DNA of 64,000 nt, taken from contig JAKZAP010000014.1 in NCBI GenBank assembly GCA_023053575.1, positions 19,308,938 through 19,372,937 on the forward strand, written 5' to 3'. Each line of letters begins with the position of its first letter. Position 1 is the stretch's first letter. Made by a program: the position numbers and the translations under genes. This stretch comes from Branchinecta lynchi (Eukaryota; Arthropoda; Branchiopoda; Anostraca; Branchinectidae). Shown here piece after piece: positions 7,910 to 19,087 of this stretch. Under the pieces are notes generated by a model. That model was not told where the DNA came from. It did not search any database and was given only the letters and a program-made list of their open reading frames with translations.

Positions 7910-7920
7910 CCTAATAAATG
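7910..7920 (+). promoter_or_regulatory. ATAAATG start motif of the last element gene
   Basis: CCTAATAAATG ends in the start codon; TTTATTTAATAAAA lies about 15 bp upstream. Confidence 0.55.
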
Positions 7921-8226
7921 GAGTCCACAAAGGAAGTCTTGAATACAATCAGAATGAATAAATACAATGAGACAATCAGGAAAGAAGAACTAGTTCTAGG
8001 TTTGAAATATACTATTGTTAAAATGAGAATTGCTAAGACAAAATATGGTGATAAGTTGGTTGTCGTCATTAATCATAATGACAAACCCTGTGATTTGTTT
8101 ATAACTCAGAAATATAATGCCATTGCTAACGAATTACTTTTAAAGAAAAATCTGGTTTTGCAGCCTATTGTACGCGAAAACAATAACAAAGAAACATATG
8201 TGGATTTAGAACTGTTTACTCAGTAA
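7918..8226 (+). CDS. Small OB-fold-like conserved element protein
   Basis: An intact 102-residue protein, last gene of the cluster. The core, ELVLGLKYTIVKMRIAKTKYG then LVVVINHNDK and DLFITQKYN, follows the pattern of small proteins common in arthropod Mavericks (a lead hydrophobic strand, TKYG turn, second strand, then a FxPxRF-like strand), which looks like an OB fold and suggests nucleic-acid binding. That function is inference. It follows the capsid gene after an 85-bp gap and carries the same start motif as the structural genes. Confidence 0.5.
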   Translation: MESTKEVLNTIRMNKYNETIRKEELVLGLKYTIVKMRIAKTKYGDKLVVVINHNDKPCDLFITQKYNAIANELLLKKNLVLQPIVRENNNKETYVDLELFTQ

Positions 8227-8440
8227 TATTTGAATAAGAAATGAAAAATGTAAAAAAAAAGAAGTAGTAGGATTGTAGTATTTTATATGTAGTAAAGGGT
8301 AATATTTCTCATTTCTTGTATCCTTTATTTTGGAAGTAAGAAAATAAAAATGTTCTTAAAAAGGGGGATAATTTGGTAAAAAGGATGTTAAAATTTAAGA
8401 AATTGATGTTAAAATGGGGTTTTGAAATTGGGGGGAGGGT
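8227..8440. other. AT-rich right flank of the Maverick-type element; no gene
   Basis: AT-rich sequence with A-runs and the poly-T/AATAAA composition of the element. The terminal inverted repeat cannot be recognised because the left end of the element is outside the window. Different, repeat-type sequence begins near 8440. Confidence 0.4.
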
Positions 8441-10085
8441 GGAGTGAGAGCCGGTATTATATACTACTTACTTATAACACATTCTCCAGTTTTGGCCGGA
8501 TTCCGGCCGAACTAGTTGTCCGGCGAGAAAATAAATTTCATATTCGGACTCAGCACGTCTTCTTGCCCCTACATCGAACCTCTAATCAACTTCATATTAA
8601 ACTTTTACTTTTCACAAATTTTCCGGTTTTTGCCAGATTCCGGGTGAACTATTTGTCAGGCGAGAAAATAAATTTCATATTCGAATTCAGCATGTCTCCT
8701 TACCCCTAAATTAACTATCTCAATGGCTTTTAAAAAATATTTGTTTCGCCTCTTAATTTGAAACCCCTCCCCCACCCTCAAATATAGGACTACATAGCCC
8801 ATCTTCGAACTTGACCTGTACTTTGACCCAACGGATCCTCCCACCAAGTTTCATCAAAATATCTCAATCCCTTCGAGAGTTATCGTGCGGACAGACGGAC
8901 AACTTTTGCGAAGTCAGAGGTTTTGGGATCCTAAAAACTACCTGTAATATATTTTTTCTCGTTTTGTATTTTGACTTTGTCCAGTTTAAAGGAACAGAAA
9001 ACTTGACTCAAACTTGACTCGGGGAGCTAGCTGTCATATCAAGAATGTACCCTGAGTCGATACTGAGAGTAAGAAAAATTCTCGTTACGAACATTGCAGT
9101 TTCGGGGCAGTTTCCGAGAATTCGACTTTTGAATTAGTAAGAAAACAAGGCCAAAGGTTTCGATGGGATCCCAAAAATTGAATATTTACAGACAATCGGG
9201 TCTTGTAGCGGTCCTATGGTACATCGGAGAAGACGAAGTTCAAATATGGATTCAGCATCTGAGTTTACCCCTATAGCCTGCTCTATGTCTACTTTAACGA
9301 ACGTTCCTGCCTTACTTCGGCCAAATTTCCCGTTTCAGCCGGATTCCGGGCGAACTACTTGTCTTGCAAAAAATTGAAGATCAAAAACAGATTCAGCGTA
9401 TCCATTCCATCCACATCTCCATAATCAACTTCACATAAAACTTCAACTTTTAACAAATTTTCCGATTTCAGCAGGATTCGTAGTGAAATGTATCCAGGTA
9501 TAAAATGATTGTCATACACGAATTCAGCATGCCTTCTTACCCGTAAATCGAACACCTTATGAAATTCATATAAAACTCTTACTTTAAACAGATTTTCCAG
9601 TTATGGCCGGATTCCGGCCGATCTACTTGTCCGACAAGAAAGTCATTTTCATATTCGGATTTAGCATGTCTCCTTACCCCTAAATTGGATATCTAATCAA
9701 CTTCAGATAAAACTTTTACTTTTAACAAACTTTCCGGTTTTAACCGGATTCCGGGTGAACTACTTCTCCGACGAGAAAATGATTTTCATATTCGTGTCCA
9801 GTATGTCGTCTTACCCCGTAATCATCTATCTCATTAGCTTTTAAAAAATATTTTTTTCGCCCCTTAATTTGAAACCCTTCCCACTCCCCTAAATGTGCAG
9901 CTATCGGGACCATCTACGAACTCGACCTTTCCCACGACTCGAGGAGTCCTCACACCAAGTTTCATCAAAATATCTAATTCCCTTCGAGAGTTATCGTGCT
10001 GACACACGGACGGACGGACGGACAGACTAACAACTTTTTCGTTGTCATAGGTATCCCTCCATTTACGTTTTGGTATCCCAAAAAG
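8440..10085 (+). repeat. Repeat family A: array of ~130-bp units with (GTCC)n end
   Basis: Units of about 120-130 bp contain CCGGATTCCGGGCGAACTA, then TTGTCCGGCGAGAAAAT, ATTCAGCATGTCTCC and TACCCCTAAAT; two copies at 8480-8760 and about four at 9320-9860. The array is followed at 8770-8930 and 9890-10080 by a conserved block with CACCAAGTTTCATCAAAATA, CCCTTCGAGAGTTATCGTG, a GGAC repeat and a GGATCCCAAAA-like end. The same family appears inverted at 12122-12800 and 63825-64000 and again at 30470-31025. No coding frame. Confidence 0.75.
8983..9140. repeat. Dispersed repeat shared with 53826-53980
   Basis: Block beginning TTTAAAGGAACAGAAAACTT and running through GACTCGGGGAGCTAGCTG is nearly identical to 53826-53980, where it is joined directly to the SINE-like unit at 53985-54243. 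Confidence 0.7.
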
Positions 10086-10089
10086 TAAA

Positions 10090-10350
10090 AGACTTGTGTG
10101 CCGGGAGTAGGAATCGAACGCACGACCTCTTGACTACTACCCCGATACTACTTTTACAGTGCGTAAGTTCATAATTACAGTGCATAAGGGACAAGGGCCT
10201 GCCAGCTAACTTTGGCAACACTAAGGAGGGGGTTCGAGATAACAAAGAACGGGGGTCCTATCGACAATAAGTCCCTGTATCTTTATCTAAGCCTCCCAGG
10301 TCGGTTTGATGGTCGAAAGTTGCGTAGTCAAGTTTTCTGTGCCTTTAACC
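10090..10350 (-). repeat. Candidate tRNA-derived SINE
   Basis: On the minus strand the unit reads through a GTTCGATTCC box-B-like pol III motif followed by TACTCCCGGCA, a T-arm/acceptor-like end (plus strand 10090-10125), with GTCAAGAGGTCGTGCG before it. A ~93 percent similar copy lies at 53985-54243. No complete cloverleaf can be drawn, so this is not an active tRNA gene. Confidence 0.4.
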
Positions 10351-11104
10351 CGAAAAGCTGACTTACCTTCCTTTCGTGTGAATATTGACCTCATCGCCAT
10401 CTGTGGCTGCTACAAGAATGGATCGATGGTACAGACTGTAGTTGCAGTAGAAGCCACAGGGAGCGTTGTATCAGCCCTTCGGAACGAACGTCCAACTCAA
10501 GAAAGAAGGGAAAGAAACACTTTAAAAGTTGCCGAAAAAAATTACTGGAAAAACACAGCCTAAAATTTAGCTGTGTGGAAAAATGACCACGAAATTGAGG
10601 TGTTTTTCAGCTTCCCTGACGTCCTCACGATGCTTCATTTCAGTAAAGCACTCAGGAAAAGTACCAGAAAAAAACATGAAATATCACTCTGAGAAAATAA
10701 AGGAAGGTAAGCTTTAGGCTGGATTCAGACCTGATTCAGACCAGCCATTAGTTGCATTTTTGATCCGAATTCTCCTTTCCGAATTCTCGCTTCTGAATTC
10801 GCGATTCTCGTACAAATTCCCGTTTTTGCTCCTCTGACTTCTCTCTTCTCACTTTTGAAAAAAAAAAAAATTTGCAACTTGTTTGCAACCCGGTATAAGT
10901 GTTTATGCGTATTGAGCACCTGTACGCGTAGTGAAGCTAACGGGATGTTTTCACATCGGTGGTTCCCGTTAAGCTCAGTTGACATTTTCATGTGGATGCC
11001 ATCGGTCTTTTTTCCATTTTTGAATGTGCAGATGAACAGGAACGGGCTATCCAGCTCGATGAATGCCTCCCGTTCAGCACCACTCAGAGAGCAGCGTTGA
11101 GCTG
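10351..11104. other. No gene recognised
   Basis: Short frames only, none with recognisable domains; an A-run at 10857-10870 and degenerate repeats. Nothing else seen. Confidence 0.4.
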
Positions 11105-12122
11105 AATGGGGGTATTCTATAGACCTTCCCACTCATTCTTGAGGTCCCATCCAGCTGAATGGGCATTTCCGTGTGGATGGAACCCACATTCCTCAGCGTT
11201 TAACTCCTGATCAGTTTTCTAATTTTGGTGTGGATGGCATCAACCGTTCAGCTCTACAGTAATCCTGCAGCCATCATGTGCATCAGGACTAGTGGGGATG
11301 CCCCTCTCCTCGAGTGTTGTCGGCCACTCGCTGAAAATAGCCGAGTCGGCACGACCTGCCGTGACTTTTCATAATAACAGTCTATTTTTTTCTTGGAAAC
11401 AGTTGATTTTTTAAAAACAGTCTGTTTCTCATACAAATAGTCGATTTTTCTTTAAAGTTTTATTTGTTCCTAAAATCAGCCTTTTTACATCAACACAGTC
11501 ATTTGTTCTCAATAACAGTAATTTTTTTCTGCAGAAACAGTTGGTAAAACGACCATCCAGTCGGTAAATACCTTGATGACATCTAATGTTGAAGAATAGC
11601 TAATTTAGCTATTCTTCAACATTTCCTAGATGTCCCCTTCATACTTCAAATATCTGCTTACATCCCAGTCACAACTGTTAGTCAGTTTCCTTTTTCTTCC
11701 TACGTTTGTATTTCCTTTTTGTTTCTACATTTGCATATTTAATGGGGATATAATATGGACCTTCCCACTCATTCATATGCTCCCATCCAGCTGAATGGCA
11801 TTTTCGCATGGATGGAACCCATCTTTCTCAGCAGTTTAACGCACAATCAATTTTCTCATTTCGCGTGGACGGGATCATCCATTCAGCTCTACAGCCATCA
11901 TGGGCATCACAACGAGATCTCCCCCTTCCTGAATGTTGTCGGGCACTCTGTAAAAAATAGCCAAGTTGGCGAGACCTGCCTCAATATTTCATACAAATAG
12001 TTGATTTTTTATCTCGTAAACAGTTGATTTTTTTCAAACAGTCGATTTCTCATAAAAATAGTCCATTTTTTATTAAAATTGGTAGTTTTTCCTAAAATCA
12101 GCCGATTTTTTGTCAACACAGT
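11105..12122. repeat. Two ~630-bp spaced copies of a repeat ending in AACAGT-rich hAT-like core
   Basis: Blocks at ~11118-11345 and ~11750-11960 both read CTTCCCACTCATTC, CCATCCAGCTGAATGG, then CCGTTCAGCTCTACAG-like sequence and a GTTGTCGG(C/G)CACTC motif. Each is followed by a stretch of loosely repeated AACAGT(C/T)GATTTTT units (11370-11560 and 11990-12120), the same core as in the TIR elements at 24512 and 38133. Confidence 0.65.
11585..11623. repeat. Perfect 39-bp palindrome
   Basis: Two 19-bp perfectly complementary arms around a single central T, starting AATGTTGAAGAATAGCTAA. It lies between the two copies of the preceding repeat. Function unknown. Confidence 0.85.
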
Positions 12123-12830
12123 TTTTTTGGGGGGATCCCAAAACGTAAGTGGAGGGATACCTATGACATAGCAAAAGTTGTCCGTCCGTCCGTCTGTGCG
12201 CACTATAACTCTCGAAGGGAATGAGATATTTTGATGAAACTTGGTGTGAGGATTCATTGGGTCAAGGGTAAGGTCAAGTTCGTAAATGGGCTCTATAGCC
12301 CTACATTTATGGGTGGGGGAGGGGGTCCAAATTAAGGGACAAACAAAATATTTTTATACAGCTAATGTGATAGTCGATTATAGTGTAAGAAGGCATGCTG
12401 AGCACGAAAGTGAAAACCATTTTCTCGCCGGACAAGTAGTTCGTCCGGAAAAAACGGAAAGTTGGTTAAAAGTAAAAGTTTTATTTGAAGTTGATTATAT
12501 AGTCGATTTTGGGGTAAGAAGACATCCTGAACACGATGGCGACAACCAAGTTCTTTCCGAACAAGTAGTTCGTCTGGAATCCGGTTTTGGCAAAAACGGA
12601 AAGTTGGTTAAAGTAAAATTTTCATTTGAAGTTGATAAAATGTTCGATTTAGTTGTAAAAAGACATGCTGAGCACGATGGTGAAAACCATTTCCTCGCCG
12701 AACAACTAGTTCGCCCGGAATCCGGCCAAAACCGGAAATTTTTTTAAAAGCAAATATTTGATTAGAAAACAGATTAAAGGGTAAGAAGAGAGGCTGAATC
12801 TATTTATGACAATCATTTTCCACTTCCAGA
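12122..12830 (-). repeat. Repeat family A, inverted copy
   Basis: Reverse-oriented relative of 8440-10085: GGGATCCCAAAACGTAAG, (GTCC)n at 12178-12195, ACTCTCGAAGGGAATGAG, then three ~115-bp units with AAAACCATTTTCTCGCCGGA and AGTAGTTCGTCCGGAA-like sequence to about 12750. Open frames over it are by-products of the repeat. Confidence 0.75.
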
Positions 12831-15060
12831 TAAGCTAGACCATGGAGAGAGCTAGACCGGACCAGATTAAATTAGAAATAGTGACTTTGCCGATCCCACC
12901 ATCTGGAGGGGAGTGGAGGGAGGGGGAATCCGGAAAAAATGTGAAAAATTAGATATTTTTAGCTTACAAACGGGTGATCGGATCTTAATGAAACTTGATA
13001 AATGGAAGGACCTCGTGTCTTAGACGCTCCACTTTAAATCCAGACAGTATCCGGTGATATTGGGGGGAGTTGGAGGGGGAAACCGGAAATCTTGGAAAAC
13101 ACTTAGAGTGGAGAGATCCGGATGAAACTTGGTGGAAAGAACAAGCACAAGTCCCAGATACTTGACTGATATAACCGGAACGGATCCGCTCACTTTGGGG
13201 GAGTTGGGGGGTCCGAATTTCTAGTGATCCCGCGAGTTCGGTGCTTCCTGATCTGCTGGGACGATGAAAATTGGCAGGCATGTCAGGTTACCGACCAGAT
13301 TAAGTAGGAAATAGCCACTTCCCCGATCCGACCATCTGGGGGGTGGAGGGAGGGGGAAGCCAAAATTTGAGGTACTTTTAACTTGCAAACGATCGATCGG
13401 ATCTTGATATAAGTTGATATTAAGGAAGACCTCATGTCTCAGACGTCCCACTTTGGGGGACGTCCAACTCCCTCCAACTCCTCCAACTCCCCCCACACTG
13501 GGGGAGTTGGAGGAGGGAACCGGAAACCTTGAGAAACGCGTAGAATGGAGGGATCGGGATGAAACTTGGTGGGGGAACAAGCACAAGTCCTAGATTAGTC
13601 ATTGACATAAGCGGACCGGATCCGGGCACTGTGGGGGAGTTGGGGGGGGGTCTGGATTTCTAGCGATCCCGCGAGTTCGGCATACTTCCTGATGTGCTAG
13701 GACGATGAAACTTGGCAGGTATGTCAGGATCCGAACAGATTGATTTGAGAATAGCCGTTTCGCCGATCCGACCATCTTGGGGGGAGTGGATGGATGGGGA
13801 GTCCGGAATTTAGTGGCATGCATAACTTTTGAACGGGTGTCAGATTTGAATGAAACTTGTCTGTTGGAAAGAGCTATTGTCTCAGATGTTCAGTGTCAAG
13901 TCCGGGTCGGGTCCGATACCTGTGGGGGATGGGGGGGGGGAACTCAAGAAACGCTTAAAGCAGAGGGATCGGGACGGAACTTAATGGAGAGAAGAAGCAT
14001 TAGGCCTAGATACGAAATTAACGGAGCCAGATGGTTTTGGGGCTTTGTGGGGGGGGGGGGGGGGGTGGAGGGGGTTTCTTGGAATTCCGGTAGTCGCGAG
14101 TTAGAATAGTTCTAGATGTACTAAGACAACGAAACTTTGCAGGCATATTAGTGACCCGACTTAATTGACTTAAGAACCTAACACAACATACCCCCCGGAA
14201 ACTTCCGTTCCTAGATCCGAGCATTTTTGGGGGAGCGAGGGAAGAGAAACATGAAAATTGACTTCTGCAAATTGCGAACGAGTGGTCTTATTCGAGTGAA
14301 ACTTAATGGGTGATAAGAATCGATGTCTTCAAGATGTAAAACATGCGCTGGAACTTTATGCGACTACGGTTGGGGGAATTGGGGCCCCCCCCCCCCAATT
14401 CTTCCAACCGTAGTCGCATAAAGTTTTGACACTTTTGACTTGCACAACAAACAAACGGATGGACCGAATGAGATGCAAGTTCGACAGTGCCGAGTTTATG
14501 CGGCCTAGATTTGTTATTTGGCGCCCGGGACGGATTTGGCCAAGGTAGGGGGGGGGGGGGTACTGGAAACTTTCAGATAAGTTATGCTCCAATTTCAGTA
14601 AAACTTGATGGAAAGGAAGAGGGAATTAAGAGATACGACGTTTGTTCAAGTCCAGTTCTGCCACAGTGTGGGGAGTTGGAGGGAGATTGCCGGAAACTTT
14701 GAGGCTCGCATAGGGGTCAAACGAGTGCATCAGTTTAAATGAAACATGGAACCTAGAGAGAGCATATACCCTAGATGACATATTTTGGTCCCGAACTGGG
14801 TCCGACAACTTTGGTGGGGTGGGGGGGATACCGGATTTTCCCAAAAACGCTAAGATTCTAGTGAAATTTGGTAGATGGTATAAAAGAAGTACTTTAGATG
14901 ATCCGATTTTTGAGTCCGAACCAGATTCGGCCACGGTATGGGGAGATGGAGAGAATACCGGAAATCGTGTAGCACGTCTAGGGATCAAACAATTGGATTT
15001 ATTGGGCTGAAACTTGGATGTTTGAACAGTCATGTGTATTTGCTACAGATAATCGAAACG
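12830..15060. repeat. Repeat family B: G-run-rich array of degenerate long units
   Basis: Degenerate units of roughly 400 bp built from recurring phrases: CGATCCGACCATCTGGGG, GAACGGGTGATCGGATCTTA, GAAACTTGGTGGGAAGAAC, GGATCGGGATGAAACTTG, CCGGATCCG, GATGAAACTTGGCAGGCAT. G-runs of 8-20 bases sit at fixed places in the units (for example 14049-14066, 14386-14397 as C, 14549-14561). Relatives lie at 21270-21720, 40640-41440, 42480-44000 and 59440-59770. No coding gene; proline/glycine-rich frames here come from the G-runs. Confidence 0.75.
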
Positions 15061-15299
15061 ATGCCGGAACTGCTCAGAAGTGAGTGAAACAAAATATCCT
15101 ATTTCTATCTCCGAACCGCATTTTTGGATGGCGGGTGTATTTTGTGACGCTCATCTACTTTCTTCTACCGCCTACTCGTAAAAAGTGCCATATGAGCTCG
15201 TACCTCTTGTTTGTACTGGATCTGGCGAAGGCAAGACCCTATTCTCTGAATCAAATATTAGATTTTTGGGATCCCATCGACACCTTTGGTCTTGTTTCT

Positions 15300-15380
15300 C
15301 GATAACAGTCGTTTTATCTTCAAAAACAGTCGGTCAAAGACCAGCCAGCCGGTAAATACCTTGCCCCCCCCCCCCCCCTC
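15300..15380. repeat. Partial hAT-like AACAGT core
   Basis: TCTCGATAACAGTCG, AAAAACAGTCGGTC, then CCAGCCAGCCGGTAAATACC and a C-run at 15365-15378: the right-hand end of the family described at 24512-24813. Confidence 0.55.
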
Positions 15381-15384
15381 AAAC

Positions 15385-16028
15385 ATATATTCAAACAATG
15401 TTTACAACGGATATACGTCAGCTACGATTCTTCTTCAGCGATATTTCGGCCCTTCATGACAAGGGTCAGGCTGTCAATCTTCTGGGTCAATGTCGGAGAA
15501 GGAAACAAACCTGTAATAAGTAACTGAAGCTTCTACCGAATATAAATATCTTATTAGGGCAAATTACTTTCAAATACCACTGTAAGGAAAACACTAGTCC
15601 TTAGATTTTTGACACTGCCGCTGTTTTTGCTGCTTTGCTGCACGATTGGGGCGATGACAGGGAAGGGTTTTTTCTGTATTTTGATCAACTTAGGTTTTGT
15701 TATTAATAATGGACTGAAAACTTAAATATTATTTCATTAATGACCTTGTTCCACGTTTCTATTGTTGAGTACTCGCCTGTATCTATTACTTTTCATAATC
15801 GGGAGATTATGAAGAGCGAGCAGTCTCTACGAAGGTCCCAGTATTCCAACCAGTAGCGGCCAAACACAGCCGTTACCAAAACAGTTTTATACCAAAGATT
15901 GTTGAAATTTTAAATAGCCTTTGACCATTTGTACGTGCTTGTAAATGTTATGTTTTGACAGTACTCACCAATTTTTGTTTTGTAACCGTGAAAGTGTGAG
16001 TGAATAAATTACTATTCTATTCTATTCT
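15385..16028 (+). mobile_element. Foldback fragment followed by LINE-like 3' tail
   Basis: 15385-15482 matches 55620-55725 in reverse orientation (AACAATGTTTACAACGGATA, ATATTTCGGCCCTT, GTCAGGCTGTCAAT). The stretch ends at GTGAATAAATTAC followed by (TATTC)n at 16012-16027, the 3' tail form of non-LTR retrotransposons. No RT domain is seen between. Confidence 0.4.
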
Positions 16029-17300
16029 AATCGCTGCACTGAAAAACTAGTGCTGAGATTTATTCGGACATTTGAAACATTTTTGTCGTGAACATCACGG
16101 ACGATAGTGAAATAACTATTGGTTCACCAGGAAATCCTGTAAAGTGGTGACTTATGTCCACAATGGTAGGCCTATTGTTTTTGTTCCAAAGAGCGTCATA
16201 ACTGCCACAATTAAGTATTGGCTGCTTCTATTATCGTTATGAATCTTAATAACTAATGAAACTTTAACTCAGGAGAGGTTGCGAACACAGGGGTTCCATT
16301 CTCTAGAGCTAGACTTGGCTTATGTGGCGTAAAGATGCTGAACACCATAAGAAATAGCATGGAGATAAACCTAAAACCTCTGTTTCCATAACAACATGAG
16401 AAAAGTATAATTCTAAGTGCAATTCATTGCATGATCCATGTCATCCTTGTTCGGGTGATTATTAAGTTATTGTAAGCTATATTTAAATAGTTTTCATTAT
16501 GCCAAATGAAAAAAGGTCGAACACATATGATTACTAATTTCCAAGCCTGCATTCCTTTGTTTCATCTCTCTTATAAATATAAATGGCATCCTTTGATTTC
16601 CCTAGCTTCAAAAACACTTCTGAAGTGTTTTAGCATGATGAAAATCATCTGAAGACGAGCAACATAGAATGCCTCTGGCTGCATTTAAATGTTTGGCCGA
16701 TTCTTGTTATAAGTGGTGTGTCATTGAAAAAATTTAAACTTTTCCCTTTAGAAACATTTAAAGGACACCTGAACAATGAAACCATACTTGAACACACCAT
16801 GGAGAATGCATTTACAGACACGGACACGGAGAGCATTCTTCTCCTGAGCGTGACGTTTTCAAAATAGGGATGATTGTTTCTGGAGGTTTGCACATGCAGA
16901 CTCCAAGACGAAAAGCGCAATTCATTCAAATCTTGTACAGCGCTGGCCGGATCGTATTGGAATTTCTTCTAGATATACGTTTGGGCTTATCTGGTTAAAA
17001 AATATTCCACAAGAAGGGTTGATTGAAGACATTTGTTCATTTCTAAAATTGGTCGGTACTGTAATAAGGACGGATGCAAAATGGAGCAAAAATCATAGCT
17101 TGGAAACGGTATTTCGTATTTGGATTGGGTTTTCTGCAGCCGATGTTAACGGACGTCATACAGATAGGGATGATACTTGGTACTCTTCATTCAGGAGTCC
17201 TTTAAACTTCGTGTACCAAAAAGAAATGTGTGGTACCAATTTTCAATCATGGTCTAAAGCCTGTTTACCCCCAAAAACAATCTTTGAGGCACTTTAAACA
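16029..17300. other. No gene recognised
   Basis: Unique-looking sequence; short frames at 16645-16929 (-) and 17019-17297 (+) show no domain, signal peptide or splice support. The end may contain the 5' region of the retrotransposon that follows. Confidence 0.35.
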
Positions 17301-17303
17301 GAT

Positions 17304-19067
17304 GTGATTCTATTTTTCGCAGGCTCTTTAGCTCTTGTTGCAAGTGCTGTCTCAACAGAAACAACAGAAACTGTTTCAAGCGGTGTCCGTTTGTGGCACT
17401 TATCCGGGAGTGAAAAGCATACTCGACCACATACCCCCTCCCCCTTCCACTCATCATTTCTCCCATCTGTCACTCGTGCAGTCATATCACAAGCCTCGTT
17501 TCCCCCTGGCTCCCCCAAGCCCCCTCAATCAAAACCATCGTCGGGTGTCAAAGCAAATAAACTTCCCTTTCCCACCTCCTCCTTTCCCTTATCTGGGTAC
17601 CGCAGTGTAACAGATAATTCTACTACTGGCGACGATGCAGTTTCGCTTGTATCATCAATTCCAGTAAAAAATAGATTTGAGCCCCTCACTTACAGTGATA
17701 TCATGATTCCTACGGTTGGGAGCCGGAATTCCTTGGCACCTCCTCCTGTTTGCCAGATTGTTTTGGAAAACAGCTTCTCATCCATCCCTCGTACTCAGCT
17801 TCCTGGTAAATCTAAATCCCATCCGCGTCCTCCTACTTCCGCGTCAAATCGTTCGCCAGATGAAAAGGGTTGTCCTGGGAGTCCCACCCGGGGGCATACA
17901 AATAATAATCAACGGTATCACTTCCCTTGCCTCTTATTAAGTAATGCAGAAAGCCTTAACTTTGATAAACTTATTGAACTCGAACTTACTGCAAAAAATT
18001 TAGCCTCAGATTTAATTTGCATTACTGAGGTTCAATCCCAGAACACCGAAACTTTGAAGATGGCTGATTTCCATGAGTTTGTTGAACTTCGACCACATGA
18101 CCATAAGCTTGGTAAAAAGGGTGGAGGAGTTTTGATTTTTTGCCGTAATAATTTGTCACCTAGCGAAGTAAAAGTTCCCGGAATTAATGAATATGATGAA
18201 ATGATTTGGATAAAAGTTAAACCAAAAATTTTACCTCGCCCCTTCAGTAACATTATTGTGGGTTGCTTTTATTATTCACCGGGCCAAAAATCAGAGCAGC
18301 GAAAAGATTTCTTGGACAAACTTCATGCATCTCTTGATTACCTCCAGTCAAAACATCCTAACGCTGGGATCCTGCTTGCTGGGGACGGGAATGAGCTAAA
18401 CCTCAGTAACCTTTGTCGGGGAGCAAATTTAAAACAAATCGTTAATATTCCAACGACAAAAGGTGGCACTTCACTCGACATAATATGCACAAACATGCAT
18501 GAATTTTATCAAAAACCCAATTCCCTCCCCCCGCTTGGCGGAAGCTACCATTTCACGTTATCACTAAACCCAATACAAGGCCTGATTCCTAAGTACAAGT
18601 TTGATGAATTTAAATACCGTCCAATTACCGATGGTGGCCTGCTTAAGTTTGGGGCATGGCTGTCAGAGGAGCTATGGGATGATGTCCTTGCTGCTCATGA
18701 TTCTAATAAGAAGGCCGAAATTTTTCAAGAAAAGCTTATTAATAATTATGTCCTTCACTTCCCAGAAGTCAAAAAGAAAAGATGTTCTAATGATAAGCCG
18801 TACGTGAACGATGCATTGAAAAATTTAATCCGCCAAAAACTAAGGCTATTCCGTCAAGGAAAAATTGAAGAAGCTAACCTATTAAGAAAATGTATAAAAA
18901 AGCAGATCCGAAAAGCTTCATCCGAGTACTACCGTAACAAAGTAAGCGAACTCTTCAAATCCCGACCAAAGCAGTGGTATAACACAGTCAAGAAAATTAG
19001 CGGTAAAACGGTCAAAATTGTTGATTTCAACCTTGATGAACCGCCAGAAACCACAGCTAACCGCTAA
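17304..19067 (+). pseudogene. LINE polyprotein part 1: low-complexity leader plus AP endonuclease
   Basis: A 587-codon frame. Residues 1-210 are Pro/Ser-rich and uninformative (the true start is unclear). From about residue 213 an endonuclease/exonuclease/phosphatase fold follows: LLSNAESL, the Glu in ICITEVQ (~residue 240), GGGVLIFC, a LAGDGNEL where GDFN is usual (~residue 358), TSLDIICTN, and SYHFTL where the catalytic SDH is usual (~residue 413), so a key Asp appears replaced by Tyr. The Lys-rich linker with SRPKQWYNTVKKISGK matches the EN-RT linker of this LINE group. The frame ends in TAA at 19065-19067, one base out of phase with the reverse transcriptase frame, so the retroelement is inactive here. 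Confidence 0.75.
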
Positions 19068-19087
19068 ATAAACACCTTTCGGCTATT

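Noticed and set aside
8227..8440. Right terminal inverted repeat of the Maverick-like element
   Set aside because: Without the left end in the window no inverted partner can be tested, and no 6-bp target duplication can be recognised.
10063..10245. A functional tRNA gene on the minus strand
   Set aside because: Only the T-arm and B-box-like part is present; no cloverleaf with acceptor pairing can be formed.
12985..14592. Proline- or glycine-rich frames on both strands
   Set aside because: They arise from G-runs in repeat family B and shift among units; no conserved start or domain.
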